Positions 1-10,198 of a stretch of DNA of 64,000 nucleotides are shown here, piece after piece; position 1 is the stretch's first letter; the number at the start of each line of letters is the position of its first letter. Position numbers and translations under genes: made by a program. This DNA is from Magnaporthiopsis rhizophila (lineage: Eukaryota; Ascomycota; Sordariomycetes; Magnaporthales; Magnaporthaceae): assembly GCA_003049465.1 (NCBI GenBank), contig PYSS01000010.1, forward strand, positions 186,001-250,000, read 5' to 3'. The notes under the pieces are model-generated. The model made no database searches. It worked only from the letters and a program-made list of their open reading frames with translations, and was not told the origin of the DNA.

Positions 1-39
1 CTTGAGGCTGCCGACGTCGACAGCATCGGCGAGCTGTAA
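1..39 (+). CDS. 3' end of a protein-coding gene entering from the left
   Basis: The window opens with thirteen in-frame codons that read LEAADVDSIGEL and then TAA at 37-39. The codons are GC-rich at the third position, like the real genes nearby, and no gene lies over them on the other strand. Too little is present to name a family. It could also be chance, since only 12 residues are visible. Confidence 0.4.
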   Translation, partial: LEAADVDSIGEL

Positions 40-304
40 ACAGCTTTTACTTGTTATCTCCTCTAACTCTTGGTTATAGACCGTGGAATAGCAGTTCTTA
101 GATGAGCGTCGGTGCCTTTGCTAGACGGCTGACACAGTATTGGTTTTGAGAGCGCGAGGCAGCTCCCGGGGTCTTGACAGCACCATCCAATTCTCTGGGG
201 CCTATGTGTATTTATCCACCGATATTTGAAAGTACTGGTACAAATTGAAAACCAACCTCCTAGTCCAGGCGCTGCCCTGTGGTGCCAATCCTGCCTTTAC
301 GTGT
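40..304. other. Short convergent intergenic stretch
   Basis: This is the presumed 3' flank between the partial gene at the left edge and the tyrosinase pseudogene. I see no reading frame, RNA or repeat in it. Confidence 0.5.
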
Positions 305-731
305 TTATACGTACTCGTAGCACAGATAGCCGCCCTGAGTGTCCATGACGTCGGCTACAGTCGCGTCCGGGATGACGCCGAGCGAAGTCATGATGTGCGA
401 CAGGGTGGTGACGTTTCCGGGGTCGCCGTTGGCTGCATCGGGAGTCACGGCCAGCGTCTCGGGCGTCGGCTTCCCCCACATCTTGGACTCGTCCTCAACG
501 CCGCCGGGGTACTCGAGGAAGCCGACGGCCGGGTCCTGGGCGTTGGGCCCGCCCATTGCGGTCAGCCGGACGGCCGGGTCCCTGGCCTGCCAGTCCCACC
601 ACATCTTGTCGACGAAGGCGTGGTGAAGCATGAAGATGGGGTCTCCTGGGGATGAGATTGGGTCACCGTTCTGGGATGCAAGGGTCGGTTAGTTGTTGTT
701 TGGTCTCTTTTCTATTCTTGAGCGCGAAAGC

Positions 732-754
732 AAAAAAAAAAAAAAAAAAAAAAA
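732..754. repeat. Poly(A) tract, 23 nt
   Basis: Uninterrupted A run inside the second intron of the tyrosinase pseudogene (poly-T on the coding strand, near the 5' splice site). Confidence 0.9.
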
Positions 755-1093
755 CGTCTGGGGGGGAAAAGAACTGACCATCATGGCAAGTGCTATATGC
801 CCCGACAGGTGCGGCCCGCTGTAGACGCGCACCCACATGTCGTCGTACGTGTCCGGCTCGATGGCCGCGGCCACAAAGGCGGCGCCGCAGCCCACGCTCA
901 AGGAGCTGGTGATGCTGCGGCTGACGCAGCGCGGCTCCGACTTGAAGCCCGGCCCGATGTTGATGGTGGCGTTGGCGAAGGGCCCATCGGGCACGCAGCT
1001 GCGTGGACCCTCGCCGTTGCCGCCGAAGCCGAGGGTGGCGTCGAAGACGGGCGAGCTGGGAAAGTTGCCTGCGTCCTGGGTCTCGTCCCGGTA

Positions 1094-1096
<3 letters not shown>

Positions 1097-1125
<29 letters not shown>
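1097..1125. repeat. Poly(A) tract, 29 nt
   Basis: Uninterrupted A run. On the coding strand of the tyrosinase pseudogene it is the polypyrimidine tract that directly abuts the AG acceptor of the first intron. Confidence 0.9.
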
Positions 1126-1128
<3 letters not shown>

Positions 1129-1625
1129 CGGTGTAAGCCAACGGCAGGTGGAAACGATAACAGCACATGGTGGGTGGGGTGGGTGCGATGGAAAAACCTA
1201 CGGCAAACCCCCCTTGTACCCGCACTCGTTCAACAGAAACTCGTGGACGTGCAGGTAGTAGCAGTGGTAGGGCAGGAAGACGCCGGTGCTGTGGATCTGC
1301 AGCCCCAGCACCTGGTGCAGGCCTAGGAGCTCTTCCCAGCGCGTCTTGGCGCCCGGCATCACGTTCAGCTTGGCCGGCGACGCCAGGACGCACACCTAGG
1401 CGTCTAGGTAGGCCTTTTTGTCCTCGTCGGACATGGTGTGCCTGTCGTCGAGGTCAGGTCAGCTCTGAATTCCGGCTGTGTGTATAAGTTCCAGTCCCCG
1501 TACCATGGCATCCGCTTGGTCACTTTCTCGCACTTGCCATCGCGTCCTGGCGTCGGCGCCGCAGACACGGGCGAGCCGGTGGCAAGGGCAAAACACGCCC
1601 ATTTCAACAGACCAGAGCTGCGCAT

Positions 1626-3141
1626 CTTGGGAAATCGAGAAGTGGTTTGCGAGGAGTGGTTTGCTTGCCCCAGGCGCTGTGGCCAGCAGCGGAGTTGGTT
1701 GTGTGACCGCATACCAGTGACTTTATATGGCATCTGGCGGGAAGAAGGTGGCGGCAATATTGGTGTTTATCAGGAGGCTAAGGCAGGGAAGTGGTGGCCA
1801 TATTGGTTTCTATAAGGAAGCTAAAGGCAGTCGTCAAAATAAGCGAGATCGGCAATGTGCCAACCTGGTTATACGCAGAGGCACGTCACCAAACGTGGGA
1901 GGCCTACCTACTCTATTGGCCCACGCATGGTGCCGCGTTGCCGCAACCCATACAACTCTGCGATGCAGCTCCAAAGAGATCCCTCTGGTTTGCCGCTCCC
2001 ATCCGGCCGAGGAGATCGGATCGGCAGTCGGGGCCGGCGCACTATACTGTACTGTGGGGGAGAAGGGAGAGCTTCGACTCTGCGGTCGGCTGGTAGATCG
2101 GGGGGGATATATGAAGAGGAGGCTTGGGAAGCCCACCTCACCCGGAGGGCAGCCTCTATCTATCATCATTGAGCCTCGTGCCGTCTCTTATTAGGCATCA
2201 GTAGCAAGCACTTGACGACTGCCGGCTGGCGCCCTGACCTTGTCTCTTGACCGGGCGTGCGTCGGCTCCTCGGATCTGGTCGAGACACCGGCTCCTGCGC
2301 TTTGCTGTCGCCATCACCAACGCCCCTATACTACAACGGGATTGCTTAGCCATGGCCCTGCGGCATGCCGAAGGCAGCGGGCATTCCATCTGTTCTCGCC
2401 CTGGGATCGCAATGTGAAGCTCGGGGCCCTGCTTGTCGACGGCGTGCTGTCTTGACGTCCGGCACCAAACCGATAAGTGGTACCGTCTCCCCGCCTCTGG
2501 CCGGAACGCTCAGCAAAAGAGGTCCTGGGCTGACCGTGTGCACCTGGCGGAAGACGTCCTGTGCCTGCCGGCGAGGGAGCCCAGCCTAGGCCCAAGGAGG
2601 CGTGGGAGAGACTGCATACCATGTAAATTCCGTGGTAGGGCACCCGCCACAACGGGCACTTCTGAACGGCGGTGGGAGATCAGCCGCGAGTAGTGCGGTC
2701 CCATGCGATGATCTCGACAGGGCGGCCATCTGTGGTGGCGCCACGGGCTCGCGGAGCCTCAGTGATCTGCTCCTCAAGTCGTATCCCGATACGCTGGGAT
2801 CTGCTGATGGCCGTCCGGAAAGAGGCATGGTCAGCCCGTCTCTGATGGGTGGCTGTGATGCTCTCTCCTAGCAATCGTCCCAATGTGGCCTTGAGCACAC
2901 AGGCAGCAACCCCTTTTGCCATCGAGCCGCTTCCCCCAGAATCCCCGATGCCGCCCGATGCACGGCAAACGCCGTCGTTGGTGCCGGCCGCGAGGTTCTT
3001 CTCGCCGAAGTGTTAGCGCGTGCGGGGTCCGTCCGATATGCTTCGTCTGCCTAGCTACGAGATTGTACCGTCTTCCTTGCCTTGCCTCCCTCGCGAAGAT
3101 TTTCTTGTATCGGCGGAGACGTTTTATACTGCTTGCCGCTG
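1626..3141. other. Gene-poor stretch
   Basis: About 1.5 kb of mixed-composition DNA. Open frames here are short, overlap in several frames and match nothing I recognise. The only structure I see is an imperfect tandem duplication at 1747-1832. Confidence 0.5.
1747..1832. repeat. Imperfect 43-bp tandem duplication
   Basis: Two neighbouring copies share the order GTGG-GGC-ATATTGGT-TATA/C-AGGA-GCTAA-GGCAG. The first starts near 1747 and the second near 1790. They differ by scattered substitutions. Confidence 0.6.
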
Positions 3142-4686
3142 TCACGCCATCTCATCGTCCCCCTCCGTCCCGAACGGCGAGTACTCGAACTCCTTCCACT
3201 CAACCTCGATGCCATCCTCTCCGCCGACAGCTTGAAATGCTTGCATAACCTTCTCATCCGGCCTCCAATCCCCAACCTGCCACGTCAACCGCCCCTTCTT
3301 CCCCTCAGCGCCCGGGACATATTTCACCCGCCACAGAAAGTGTGGGTTCACCACATCGTGCGGCACCTCCAACTCGCCGTTGGCATCCCGGTACGCGAGC
3401 AGCCTCTCCTCGGACGGCTGCCAGCTCAGACGCGCAAACAGATCCGCCTCCTCGAGCGCCGGCATGCCCCGCAGCGCGGCCGCGAAGGCCAGAAGCAGCG
3501 GCTCGACCTTGTCGGGCTTGGGCTCGGTGCGGAACTGGTCCCAGTCGCGCTCCTCGTCGACGCAGCCCTCGACCTCGGGCCACGACTCGTCGACCTCTTT
3601 ATCCTCTGCGCTCGTCGTCGTCGCGGATGGATGGTGCTTCTCGTCGTCGACGGCGAACCCGCCCTCATCGCCGAATGGATCCTCGCCGCGCGGGCCGCCA
3701 AAGTACCACGTCCCGTCCGGGCTCAAGAGGTTGAACTCGACCTTGAGGCGGCGCATGCGCGGCCACGCCACGGGCGGGCGGAATATGTCCGGGGTGAGGA
3801 TGGCTCGCACGTTCAGCTCCTCCAGCGGCGCGGCCAAGGTGCGCAGCGCGATGGAGACGGGATCCTCAGTGTCGTCGCCCAGCAGGTTCGGCATGCGGCG
3901 GGTCTGTTCCTCGCACGACCAGAAATCGGGCTGCCAGCACGACAGACGCATGCTGGAGAGCCCCTTGGGCAGCTGGGCGGAAAGATCGTCGACGGCGGCG
4001 CGAAACTCGCGGCGGCGGTCGCGCCAGGGACCCGCCCAGGGACGTGTGTAGTGGCGCATCTCGCGCTGGACCCAGCGCACGGGAAGGCGCTCGTGCAGCA
4101 GCCAGGGCAGCTCGATTCGGCGTAGGTTGGGGAGGCGGGTGGCCAGCTGGAAGGGCAGGCGGGGCGAGACGGGCCTGATGTCTAACATACTGTGGTCGAA
4201 CCGCTGGTAGTCCTTGGTGGGGGAGAGGCGGAGCCCGGTCACGCGGGACAGCTCCGGCAACGAGTCTGCTAGGCTGTCGGGGAGGGTGAGGAGGCGGTGG
4301 TGGTAATGGCGGTGCAGACACGACTTGTAGCGGTCAAACGACTGCCTGCCGACGCGGATGCTGGCGACGAGGCCCGTGTCGCGGATGTAGTCGTTTCCCT
4401 GGCCGGGTTCGCTCTTGCTGATTTGCTCGTAGTCACGTATGGCGGCGAACAGGGCTTGGATCTGGGCCGAGAAGTGAGCGTTGATGGGGGCGAACTCTTC
4501 CTCTGTTTCGCGGCATGGCAAGGGTGCTTCGTCCGAGTGCAGCAGCAGCGGCATCGCGAGGTCGAAGGGGAACTCGTTGGCTCCCCTGTAGGGCAGCCCC
4601 TCGCTGACCATACGGACATTGTACTCTTTGATTCCCTTGAGCATGCGTTGGAGGATTCCCTCCTTGGTGCTGGAAGACGAGGCCAT
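3142..4686 (-). CDS. Fungal hypothetical protein, F-box/LRR-like (DUF6546-type)
   Basis: Single-exon gene for 514 residues. The start ATG at 4686 is the first in frame and is followed by MASSSSTKEGILQRM. The middle of the protein (about residues 150-260) has Leu/Pro-rich repeats of the type LPNLRRIELPW and RVTGLRLSPTKDYQRF, as in large fungal families of F-box-like proteins that lack a clear enzymatic domain. An acidic, low-complexity linker lies at about 335-385. A C-terminal block rich in W and E (YVPGAEGKKG, WQVGDWRPDEKVMQAF) is also typical of these families. There is no signal peptide or membrane segment. The family name is from general resemblance; the role, possibly substrate recognition in a ubiquitin ligase, is inference. 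The gene is intact and third-position GC-rich. Confidence 0.75.
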   Translation of the reverse strand: MASSSSTKEGILQRMLKGIKEYNVRMVSEGLPYRGANEFPFDLAMPLLLHSDEAPLPCRETEEEFAPINAHFSAQIQALFAAIRDYEQISKSEPGQGNDYIRDTGLVASIRVGRQSFDRYKSCLHRHYHHRLLTLPDSLADSLPELSRVTGLRLSPTKDYQRFDHSMLDIRPVSPRLPFQLATRLPNLRRIELPWLLHERLPVRWVQREMRHYTRPWAGPWRDRRREFRAAVDDLSAQLPKGLSSMRLSCWQPDFWSCEEQTRRMPNLLGDDTEDPVSIALRTLAAPLEELNVRAILTPDIFRPPVAWPRMRRLKVEFNLLSPDGTWYFGGPRGEDPFGDEGGFAVDDEKHHPSATTTSAEDKEVDESWPEVEGCVDEERDWDQFRTEPKPDKVEPLLLAFAAALRGMPALEEADLFARLSWQPSEERLLAYRDANGELEVPHDVVNPHFLWRVKYVPGAEGKKGRLTWQVGDWRPDEKVMQAFQAVGGEDGIEVEWKEFEYSPFGTEGDDEMA

Positions 4687-4903
4687 TTTTGGTGTTATTC
4701 GTGGACTATATTACCTAGGTTGCTATGTGAGGTACGAAAGAGGGAGGAAGTGAGGAAGAATCAAAATCTGAATTGGCACGGTACATATATCAATCAACCA
4801 GCGAAGGTACGTCATTTCCTTCCTTCTCCTTCCTCATCGTGCTCTCCCAACAAACTCCGCCAATCACATCGATCCCGCTAGTCTTACATGTACCCTCCAC
4901 TGC

Positions 4904-6130
4904 TCAAACAGCAACACAATAGTAGTAGTCCTTCCACATCTGCATCTCGCAATCGGCGCCATCAGTCCCCAGCGCTGGATTCAGCTCAGCCAGCCGCGAC
5001 ACGCTGATGCCGTTGCGGTCCGCGATCGGCCAGCAGTAGTCGCCATCACCACAGCGGTCCCATTTACTACAATTCTCCGGCTGCCCGGTTTGGAGATACG
5101 CCGCAGGGGGCTTTGTTGGGCCTGGCGGCGGGCTGGTGGTGGCAGTGGTGGTTGTTGTCTTCGACGTGGATGGCGTCGTTACAGTCGAATCACCAAACAC
5201 GCCGACGCAGTACGCGTTGCCCAGTGAGTAGTTTGTCAGACAGTCGCTGCTTGCGGCCGGGTTCCAGGCAAGGAACCACTCGAGCGAGATGCCCGCCTCC
5301 GCCGCCATATCGGTGCAGCTGAACCCCTCCGTCACCACCGCCCACTTGTTGCAGTTGGCCGGCGACCCGGACATGGTCGGCCCCGGCGGCCCTGTCGTCG
5401 TCCCTGTGCTCGTCGTTGCCGTTGTCTCTGACGGATCTGACTTCTGAAGGAATCACGACCCGCAGTAGCGGACGCCCTTCTGGGACGCGCATGACGGCGA
5501 CACCGGGTCGCCCAACCCCGGGTTCCACGAGGCAAACGACTCGGCGTCCACGTTGTAGATTTTTATCGCGAGCAGTAGTTGCTGGCGTACGGCGACCCCG
5601 CCACGTCGAACTGGTAGTCGTCGCCGGCGAAATAGTGCATGCAGTCGTCGCGTGTGTCCCTGGCCAGGGGCAGCGCCGTGTACAGCCTCTAGTACGGCGT
5701 GGCCGTCGCGTCCAGGCGGCTGATGAACGGCCTCCCCGTGAAGGTCGCGCTCGGGTCCAGCGTGATGGACATGTAGCCCGGTCGCCCCGAGTACGTGTTG
5801 ATGTCGCCCACGGCCTGCACGCAGTAGCTCTCGCCCGCGAACAGGTTGGTGCAGTTCTTGTTGACAACCGCATTGAGAAACAGAAAGTCCTCGAGCGGGA
5901 TGCCGAACTTGACCATGAGAAGGTTGCAGTAGTCACCAGGGACGACGGCGTACCACCTGCCGCACGGCTTGTTGGAGCCCTCGGCCACGTCAGTGGGTGT
6001 TAGGCCGGCACCGCGGGAGTCAGTGGCAGACATCCCCCTGTTTCCGTGGGCGGCACGAACTTGCAGCCCGGGGCGTCCATGCAGATCTCGGATCCGTTCA
6101 TCATGTTCAGGTTCGTGCACGCGTAGTTGA
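4904..6130 (-). pseudogene. Multi-LysM protein, broken and 5'-truncated
   Basis: LysM modules bind chitin or GlcNAc; multi-LysM secreted fungal proteins shield hyphae or suppress chitin sensing. On the minus strand at least four modules can be followed in different frames. First comes a partial one ending in CTNLNMMNGSEIC (6080-6120). The second has CGRWYAVVPGDYCNLLMVKF and ESYCVQAVGD (5810-5970). The third has YASNYC and VDAESFASWNPG (5515-5650). The last two lie in one clean frame of 156 codons (4904-5374) with NCNKWAVVTEGFSC and NCSKWDRCGDGDYCW. The breaks include stops at 5689-5691 and 5453-5455 and at least two frame changes. No start or signal peptide remains upstream of 6130. The 4904-5374 frame alone could still be translated but would lack a secretion leader. 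Confidence 0.85.
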
Positions 6131-6562
6131 TACTAGTTACCGGTCAATCGTTAGATACGGCGACCATCTAGGCATCAAGCCATCAGAGAGCACCATGGCT
6201 GCGCCCTGGTTCCAAAGGCCGACATGGGCAAATGCGAGAGAAAAGGTGTTGCTCGAGGGTGGCGAAAACAAGGTCTCACTTCCCATCCCCGGCCCGCCAT
6301 CTTCTCAATACTACAGATGGAGTGTGCTAAAAGTGCTCCCGAATGGAGATAAAGTCAGCCTCGAGTATAAATCTTTTCTTCATTCCGACGAAAGGACGTC
6401 CGCACAATCCCCACGGGGAATGAGGTCGTAGTTGATGCAAAGCTCAGGGGCCAGTGGGAAGCACAAGCACCCACCTAGCCCAGAAAAAAACTGACACACC
6501 AAAAAATTAACTTGGCCAAATATACTCTTGCGCCATGTTGAACCTTTAAAAAAGAAGGAATA

Positions 6563-6692
6563 AATAAATAGGGAAATAGGAAAAGAAATAGGAAAAGAAA
6601 TAGGAAAAGAAATAGGAAAAGAAATAGGAAAAGAAATAGGAAAAGAAATAGGAAAAGAAATAGGAAAAGAAATAGGAAAAGAAATAGGAAAC
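6563..6692. repeat. 12-bp minisatellite AAATAGGAAAAG, about 10 copies
   Basis: The unit AAATAGGAAAAG is repeated without change about ten times, with slightly degenerate copies at both ends (GGGAAATAGG on the left, GGAAACGATA on the right). One strand is almost purely purine. Read on the minus strand it gives an artificial ISFP repeat in an open frame. Confidence 0.95.
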
Positions 6693-7711
6693 GATATGCT
6701 TTCTCTTTTATAAGGGAGGTTGTTTATTGCTGCCCATGAGCCTAATAAGTGGCCTTTCGGTGTATCGCTTTCTTTTTTTTTTCTGGTCTGCATCACATCT
6801 CGATATCTAGATCCTACAAGTTAACGTTATGGTCGCAATCCCGGTGATGATCTCTAGAGGAGGTGTAGATAGGTATCAAGGCAAAAATCCCGCTGTACGA
6901 CGGACATCACATGAGGCTTACGCCCCGCTGGGCCGGAACAAAGCATCAATTTGCGTGCTTCCCATGAAGGAACACAATTTTTCCCGCCAGGGAAACCGGT
7001 GTCAGCCCCGCGGAAAGCGGTCGCCCGCCGATCCCCGCGGCCTTTACCCTAACGGGTGAAGAGGGGTATCGGAGTCGAGTGTGATCCTCCGGAGCAATGG
7101 CTGTGATAGTGCCCACGTCGATGAATAACAAAGATCGAGTAACGGGATATCAAACCAATTGACAAATTATTTGCCCGCCTAGGTTGGGTACAACGCCACG
7201 TTCGGGATCACATGACGTGACCAGGATTTTCACGGACCAAGCTTCATCATAAATCTTACTCAGTTCACGCTCCTCTTTCCTCTGGTTCTCCCCATGATGC
7301 GATAGTGACCCCTGGTACCTGAGAGCCAACACCCCAAACAAATGGGGGTGCTGGACGCATCGAGAGCCCTAGCAGGTATGCTGTCGTGTCTGGCGTAGGT
7401 CGGGCGGAGGAGGCTGCGCAGGCGCCGGGCCATGCGTTGTCGCCGACTGGTGTATTTCCGTGGCCGGCCGGGTGTGGGTTGTTTAAAGCCGCCGCCGTGC
7501 TGCCCCGTAGTATGCAGGTTGCTGGTATAGGCGCTGCTGGTACTCGGCATGGCCGGCTGCCTTGGCTAGATCCGGCGTTCGTCTGGGGAATGCGGGCTCA
7601 TATAGATTTGGCCCCGGGGCCGGCGACGTCGTTACGGAGCGATAGGGTGGGGGTAGCGAGTGCGGGCTCGTTACGGCCGCCGCTTCTGGGTACCAATTCC
7701 GTCCTTCTTGC

Positions 7712-7713
7712 GG

Positions 7714-7750
<37 letters not shown>

Positions 7751-7751
7751 G
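7712..7751. repeat. (GTT)n microsatellite
   Basis: About 13 uninterrupted GTT units ending 20 nt before the 3' end of the HET gene. Confidence 0.95.
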
Positions 7752-7769
7752 GTGAGCTGAGTGATCATG

Positions 7770-9572
7770 TCATTGGATGCTGATCCCAGGGGACAGCCGA
7801 GGGTGGAACCTCCCCGTCGTCGTCGATATACACGAGGTCGCAGGGCTCGTTCCGGGTCCTGGAAACGTCAAAGGCAAAGACGCAGATGGTGCTCTTGGCG
7901 GCGGCCCAGGCACCGTCCCTATCGGTGCGTGCTTCGCCGTGGTGGCCGAGCCATTTTTTGCACTCGTCCAGGTTGTGGTCGTTCCTGCCGCCGTCCACAT
8001 TGGTCTTAATGCCGCAGCGCACCACCCACGCCGAGCCGAACCGCTCCTTGTAAAGGATGTCAAAGTAGACGGCGCGACGTTGGCCTCGGACGATGAGGTC
8101 CAAGACGGCAGCCGTGTCATACGTGAGCTCGAAAGTGAACCCGCCGTTGGATTCCCGAATTCGGTCGCCGTGTTTGGCGAGAGGAGTTTGAACCTGTCGA
8201 GCGAGACGCCGGTGCCAAGGAAGATATGGGCCGTGTACCTACTTTCGTTTAGATGCCGGGGGATTGGCGAGCCGGTTGGTTTACTTTCGAGCGAGACCGT
8301 GAGGGCCCTGCGCTCCGCAATGTCGGCGAACCTCGGATTCGTATAAGCCAGGTGTTCGTAAGACAGGCGGTGGAAGACAGATGTCCCCTTGTGGCTCGCC
8401 AAAATGATGCATATGGCCGTCAAGTCTTCGCGTGAGTTGTCGAAGCAGTCCAGGGCGGCGAAGACATGCTGCACTTTGGGGCTGGCGGCGGCGGGCTGGC
8501 TCCCGAGCTTTGCGTCCAGCCACGTTGGCAGCGGTAAGTCGCGTCCGTCCTGGATGGAGAATTTTCCGAGTCCGGGTTTGAGCTCGGGCTGGAATTCCGC
8601 GACGGGGAGCTCGATCTTCAAGCCCGTGTTGGTTATGGCGTACGAGTAGTCGCCGCGCTGTGGGTGGACGATGTTTTCGGTGCCGACGGCCCGGCTGTTG
8701 CCCGGGTTCATCGTGCGGCGGGATTGTGTGAGCTGTCCGCAGTTCTTAAAACTGTCAGGCGAGCCGGCGAGAATGCCCCAGGGCGGGGCTTCCCGCCACA
8801 TCGGTTGTGTCCAGGCGAAAATGGTGTGGTCGGCCGAGACCTTGATGAGCTCCTCCTGGAAGCGGCGAAATGCGACCCTCCCCTCGCCGTAGAGCAGCGG
8901 CATGTTGATGCCAAAGATGCCCAGCAAACAGTACGCCACATCTTCCTCGCGCGTTGTTTTCCGGTTGGCCGCCCACGACATCTTCTGGGCCACGCTCGTG
9001 CGTCCGCGGTCGAAAAAGACGAGGTCGAGCTCGCCGATGCCCGTCGCGTCCGAAATCTCGCTCCGGAGGCTCCGTTTGCTGCCGATCCTGCGCCATGAGG
9101 CGTTGTAAAAGTCGACATGGAGCGGCGCCACAAGCTCCTGCAGCGTCCATCCGCGGGAATACCACTTGCTCGGTCCGCCGCCATCGGGCTTGTGCGTGCT
9201 GCTGGAGGAGTCGGTGTCCTCGAGGTAGACGTAGCAAACGGTCGAGTGCTTGTACCAGGCGAACATGGAGTTGATGCTTTCCGACAGCTCGGCGCTGCTG
9301 TCTTTGTCGATGCAGCAAGTGTCAACCCACGCGTACGGCAGGCCCTGGGATTTGGCGAGCTCGCAACATCGTCGGATTTTGCAATAGCCGCTCTTGTCGC
9401 GTAGGGGAGCGGTGGCTTCGTCGCTTTCGTCGTGGTGCACGCCCTGAAGCTGGCGAAATTCCTGAAACGACACTTCTTGGTTGCTCGTCCACACGTGGGA
9501 CAATATTGCGTACCGGTCAGGCGGACCGGGCAAGCGCTTGAGCTCCAGCGTGCTGGTGTCGATGAGCCACAT
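7770..9572 (-). CDS. HET-domain heterokaryon-incompatibility protein with C-terminal frameshift
   Basis: HET domains trigger cell death after fusion of unlike hyphae. The ATG at 9572 gives MWLIDTSTLELKRL, the usual start of the HET-E/HET-D/HET-R type; the open frame goes seven codons further up without an ATG. Motifs in order are YAILSHVW, LPYAWVDTCCIDKDSSAELSESI, YSRGWTLQELVAP, and DVAYCLLGIFGINMPLLYGEG at about residues 215-235. About residue 463 the sense changes. Downstream of 8187 the natural-looking protein (RESNGGFTFELTYD to WDQHPMT) continues in another frame and stops at 7765, while the gene's own frame runs through S/T/P-rich nonsense to 7770. One base missing within about 8177-8187 explains this. 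The HET domain itself is intact, so a shortened active product is possible. A sequencing error is the alternative. Confidence 0.85.
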   Translation of the reverse strand: MWLIDTSTLELKRLPGPPDRYAILSHVWTSNQEVSFQEFRQLQGVHHDESDEATAPLRDKSGYCKIRRCCELAKSQGLPYAWVDTCCIDKDSSAELSESINSMFAWYKHSTVCYVYLEDTDSSSSTHKPDGGGPSKWYSRGWTLQELVAPLHVDFYNASWRRIGSKRSLRSEISDATGIGELDLVFFDRGRTSVAQKMSWAANRKTTREEDVAYCLLGIFGINMPLLYGEGRVAFRRFQEELIKVSADHTIFAWTQPMWREAPPWGILAGSPDSFKNCGQLTQSRRTMNPGNSRAVGTENIVHPQRGDYSYAITNTGLKIELPVAEFQPELKPGLGKFSIQDGRDLPLPTWLDAKLGSQPAAASPKVQHVFAALDCFDNSREDLTAICIILASHKGTSVFHRLSYEHLAYTNPRFADIAERRALTVSLESKPTGSPIPRHLNESRYTAHIFLGTGVSLDRFKLLSPNTATEFGNPTAGSLSSSRMTRLPSWTSSSEANVAPSTLTSFTRSGSARRGWCAAALRPMWTAAGTTTTWTSAKNGSATTAKHAPIGTVPGPPPRAPSASLPLTFPGPGTSPATSCISTTTGRFHPRLSPGISIQ

Positions 9573-10151
9573 GATGCCGACTGAACTGGACACTTTTGCT
9601 TTCTTCTTTTCTTTTTCTTTTGCGAACTAGGGCGGGCTCGTTAAAGATCGACAAGGCTACTCCGACAAAGGCGTGGCGAGCGCAGAACCCGGAGAGCAAG
9701 AGAGATGGTCACCCATTCTGCAGCCTGGACCTAGGTGGGCGGCGGTGACGGGCAACTGCCCGCCGTCGGGCACCGCCGTCAAGTGTTTCTTTGGGCACCA
9801 ACTGCGTGCAGAAACGAGAAAAAAGACAAGCCAATCGTCGGCCAAGCACGGACATCCGAAACCGCACGTCGGGCGTCGACAAGGGCGGAAAGCGCCAGCT
9901 GCACTGAGGCTAACCCCGTCAACAGCGGACGGTGGGTGAATCACGACCGAGGGCAACCAGGACGAGGGGAGGCTAGTCGCGGGAGGACACTGAGGTTCAG
10001 TCGATGGGCACGATTACCACTCGGTACGGACGCTGCGGGAAGTCGGACTCCTGCTACAAGCGCGCCTCTATGACCGCGATCGAAACAGGGATTGTGATTT
10101 GCAGCTATCCAGGATAGGAAACACCGAGCCGGCAAAAGTTACCATTTTCCC

Positions 10152-10198
<47 letters not shown>

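Larger units (their letters stand above)
305..1625 (-). pseudogene. Tyrosinase (type-3 copper monooxygenase), broken
   Basis: Reading right to left there is a secretion-leader-like start (ATG at 1625), a Cys-containing N-terminal segment, then the CuA region with HSTGVFLPYHCYYLHVHEFL, a YxDETQDAGN segment, and the CuB region LHHAFVDKMWWDWQ. Two introns are visible: about 1095-1198, whose 3' end is an uninterrupted poly-T tract on the coding strand, and about 672-773. Tyrosinases oxidise phenols in melanin or secondary metabolism. Three faults mark this copy as dead. An in-frame TAG (1396-1398) follows YLDA. A frame change lies between the leader segment and MSDEDKKAYLDA near 1440-1480. The normally invariant Trp of PYWDE is Arg (CGG, 1088-1090). 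A Cys also replaces the Arg usual in the HRYYLH segment. The CuB His pair is intact, so decay may be fairly recent. Confidence 0.85.
6131..7769. other. Gene-poor stretch with a minisatellite and a microsatellite
   Basis: I find no credible gene. The stretch holds the 12-bp minisatellite at 6563-6692 and a (GTT)n tract at 7712-7751. It is the 5' flank of the decayed LysM gene and the 3' flank of the HET gene. Confidence 0.55.

Noticed and set aside
3082..4125. Open frame of 347 codons on the plus strand
   Set aside because: Antisense shadow of the F-box/LRR-like gene.
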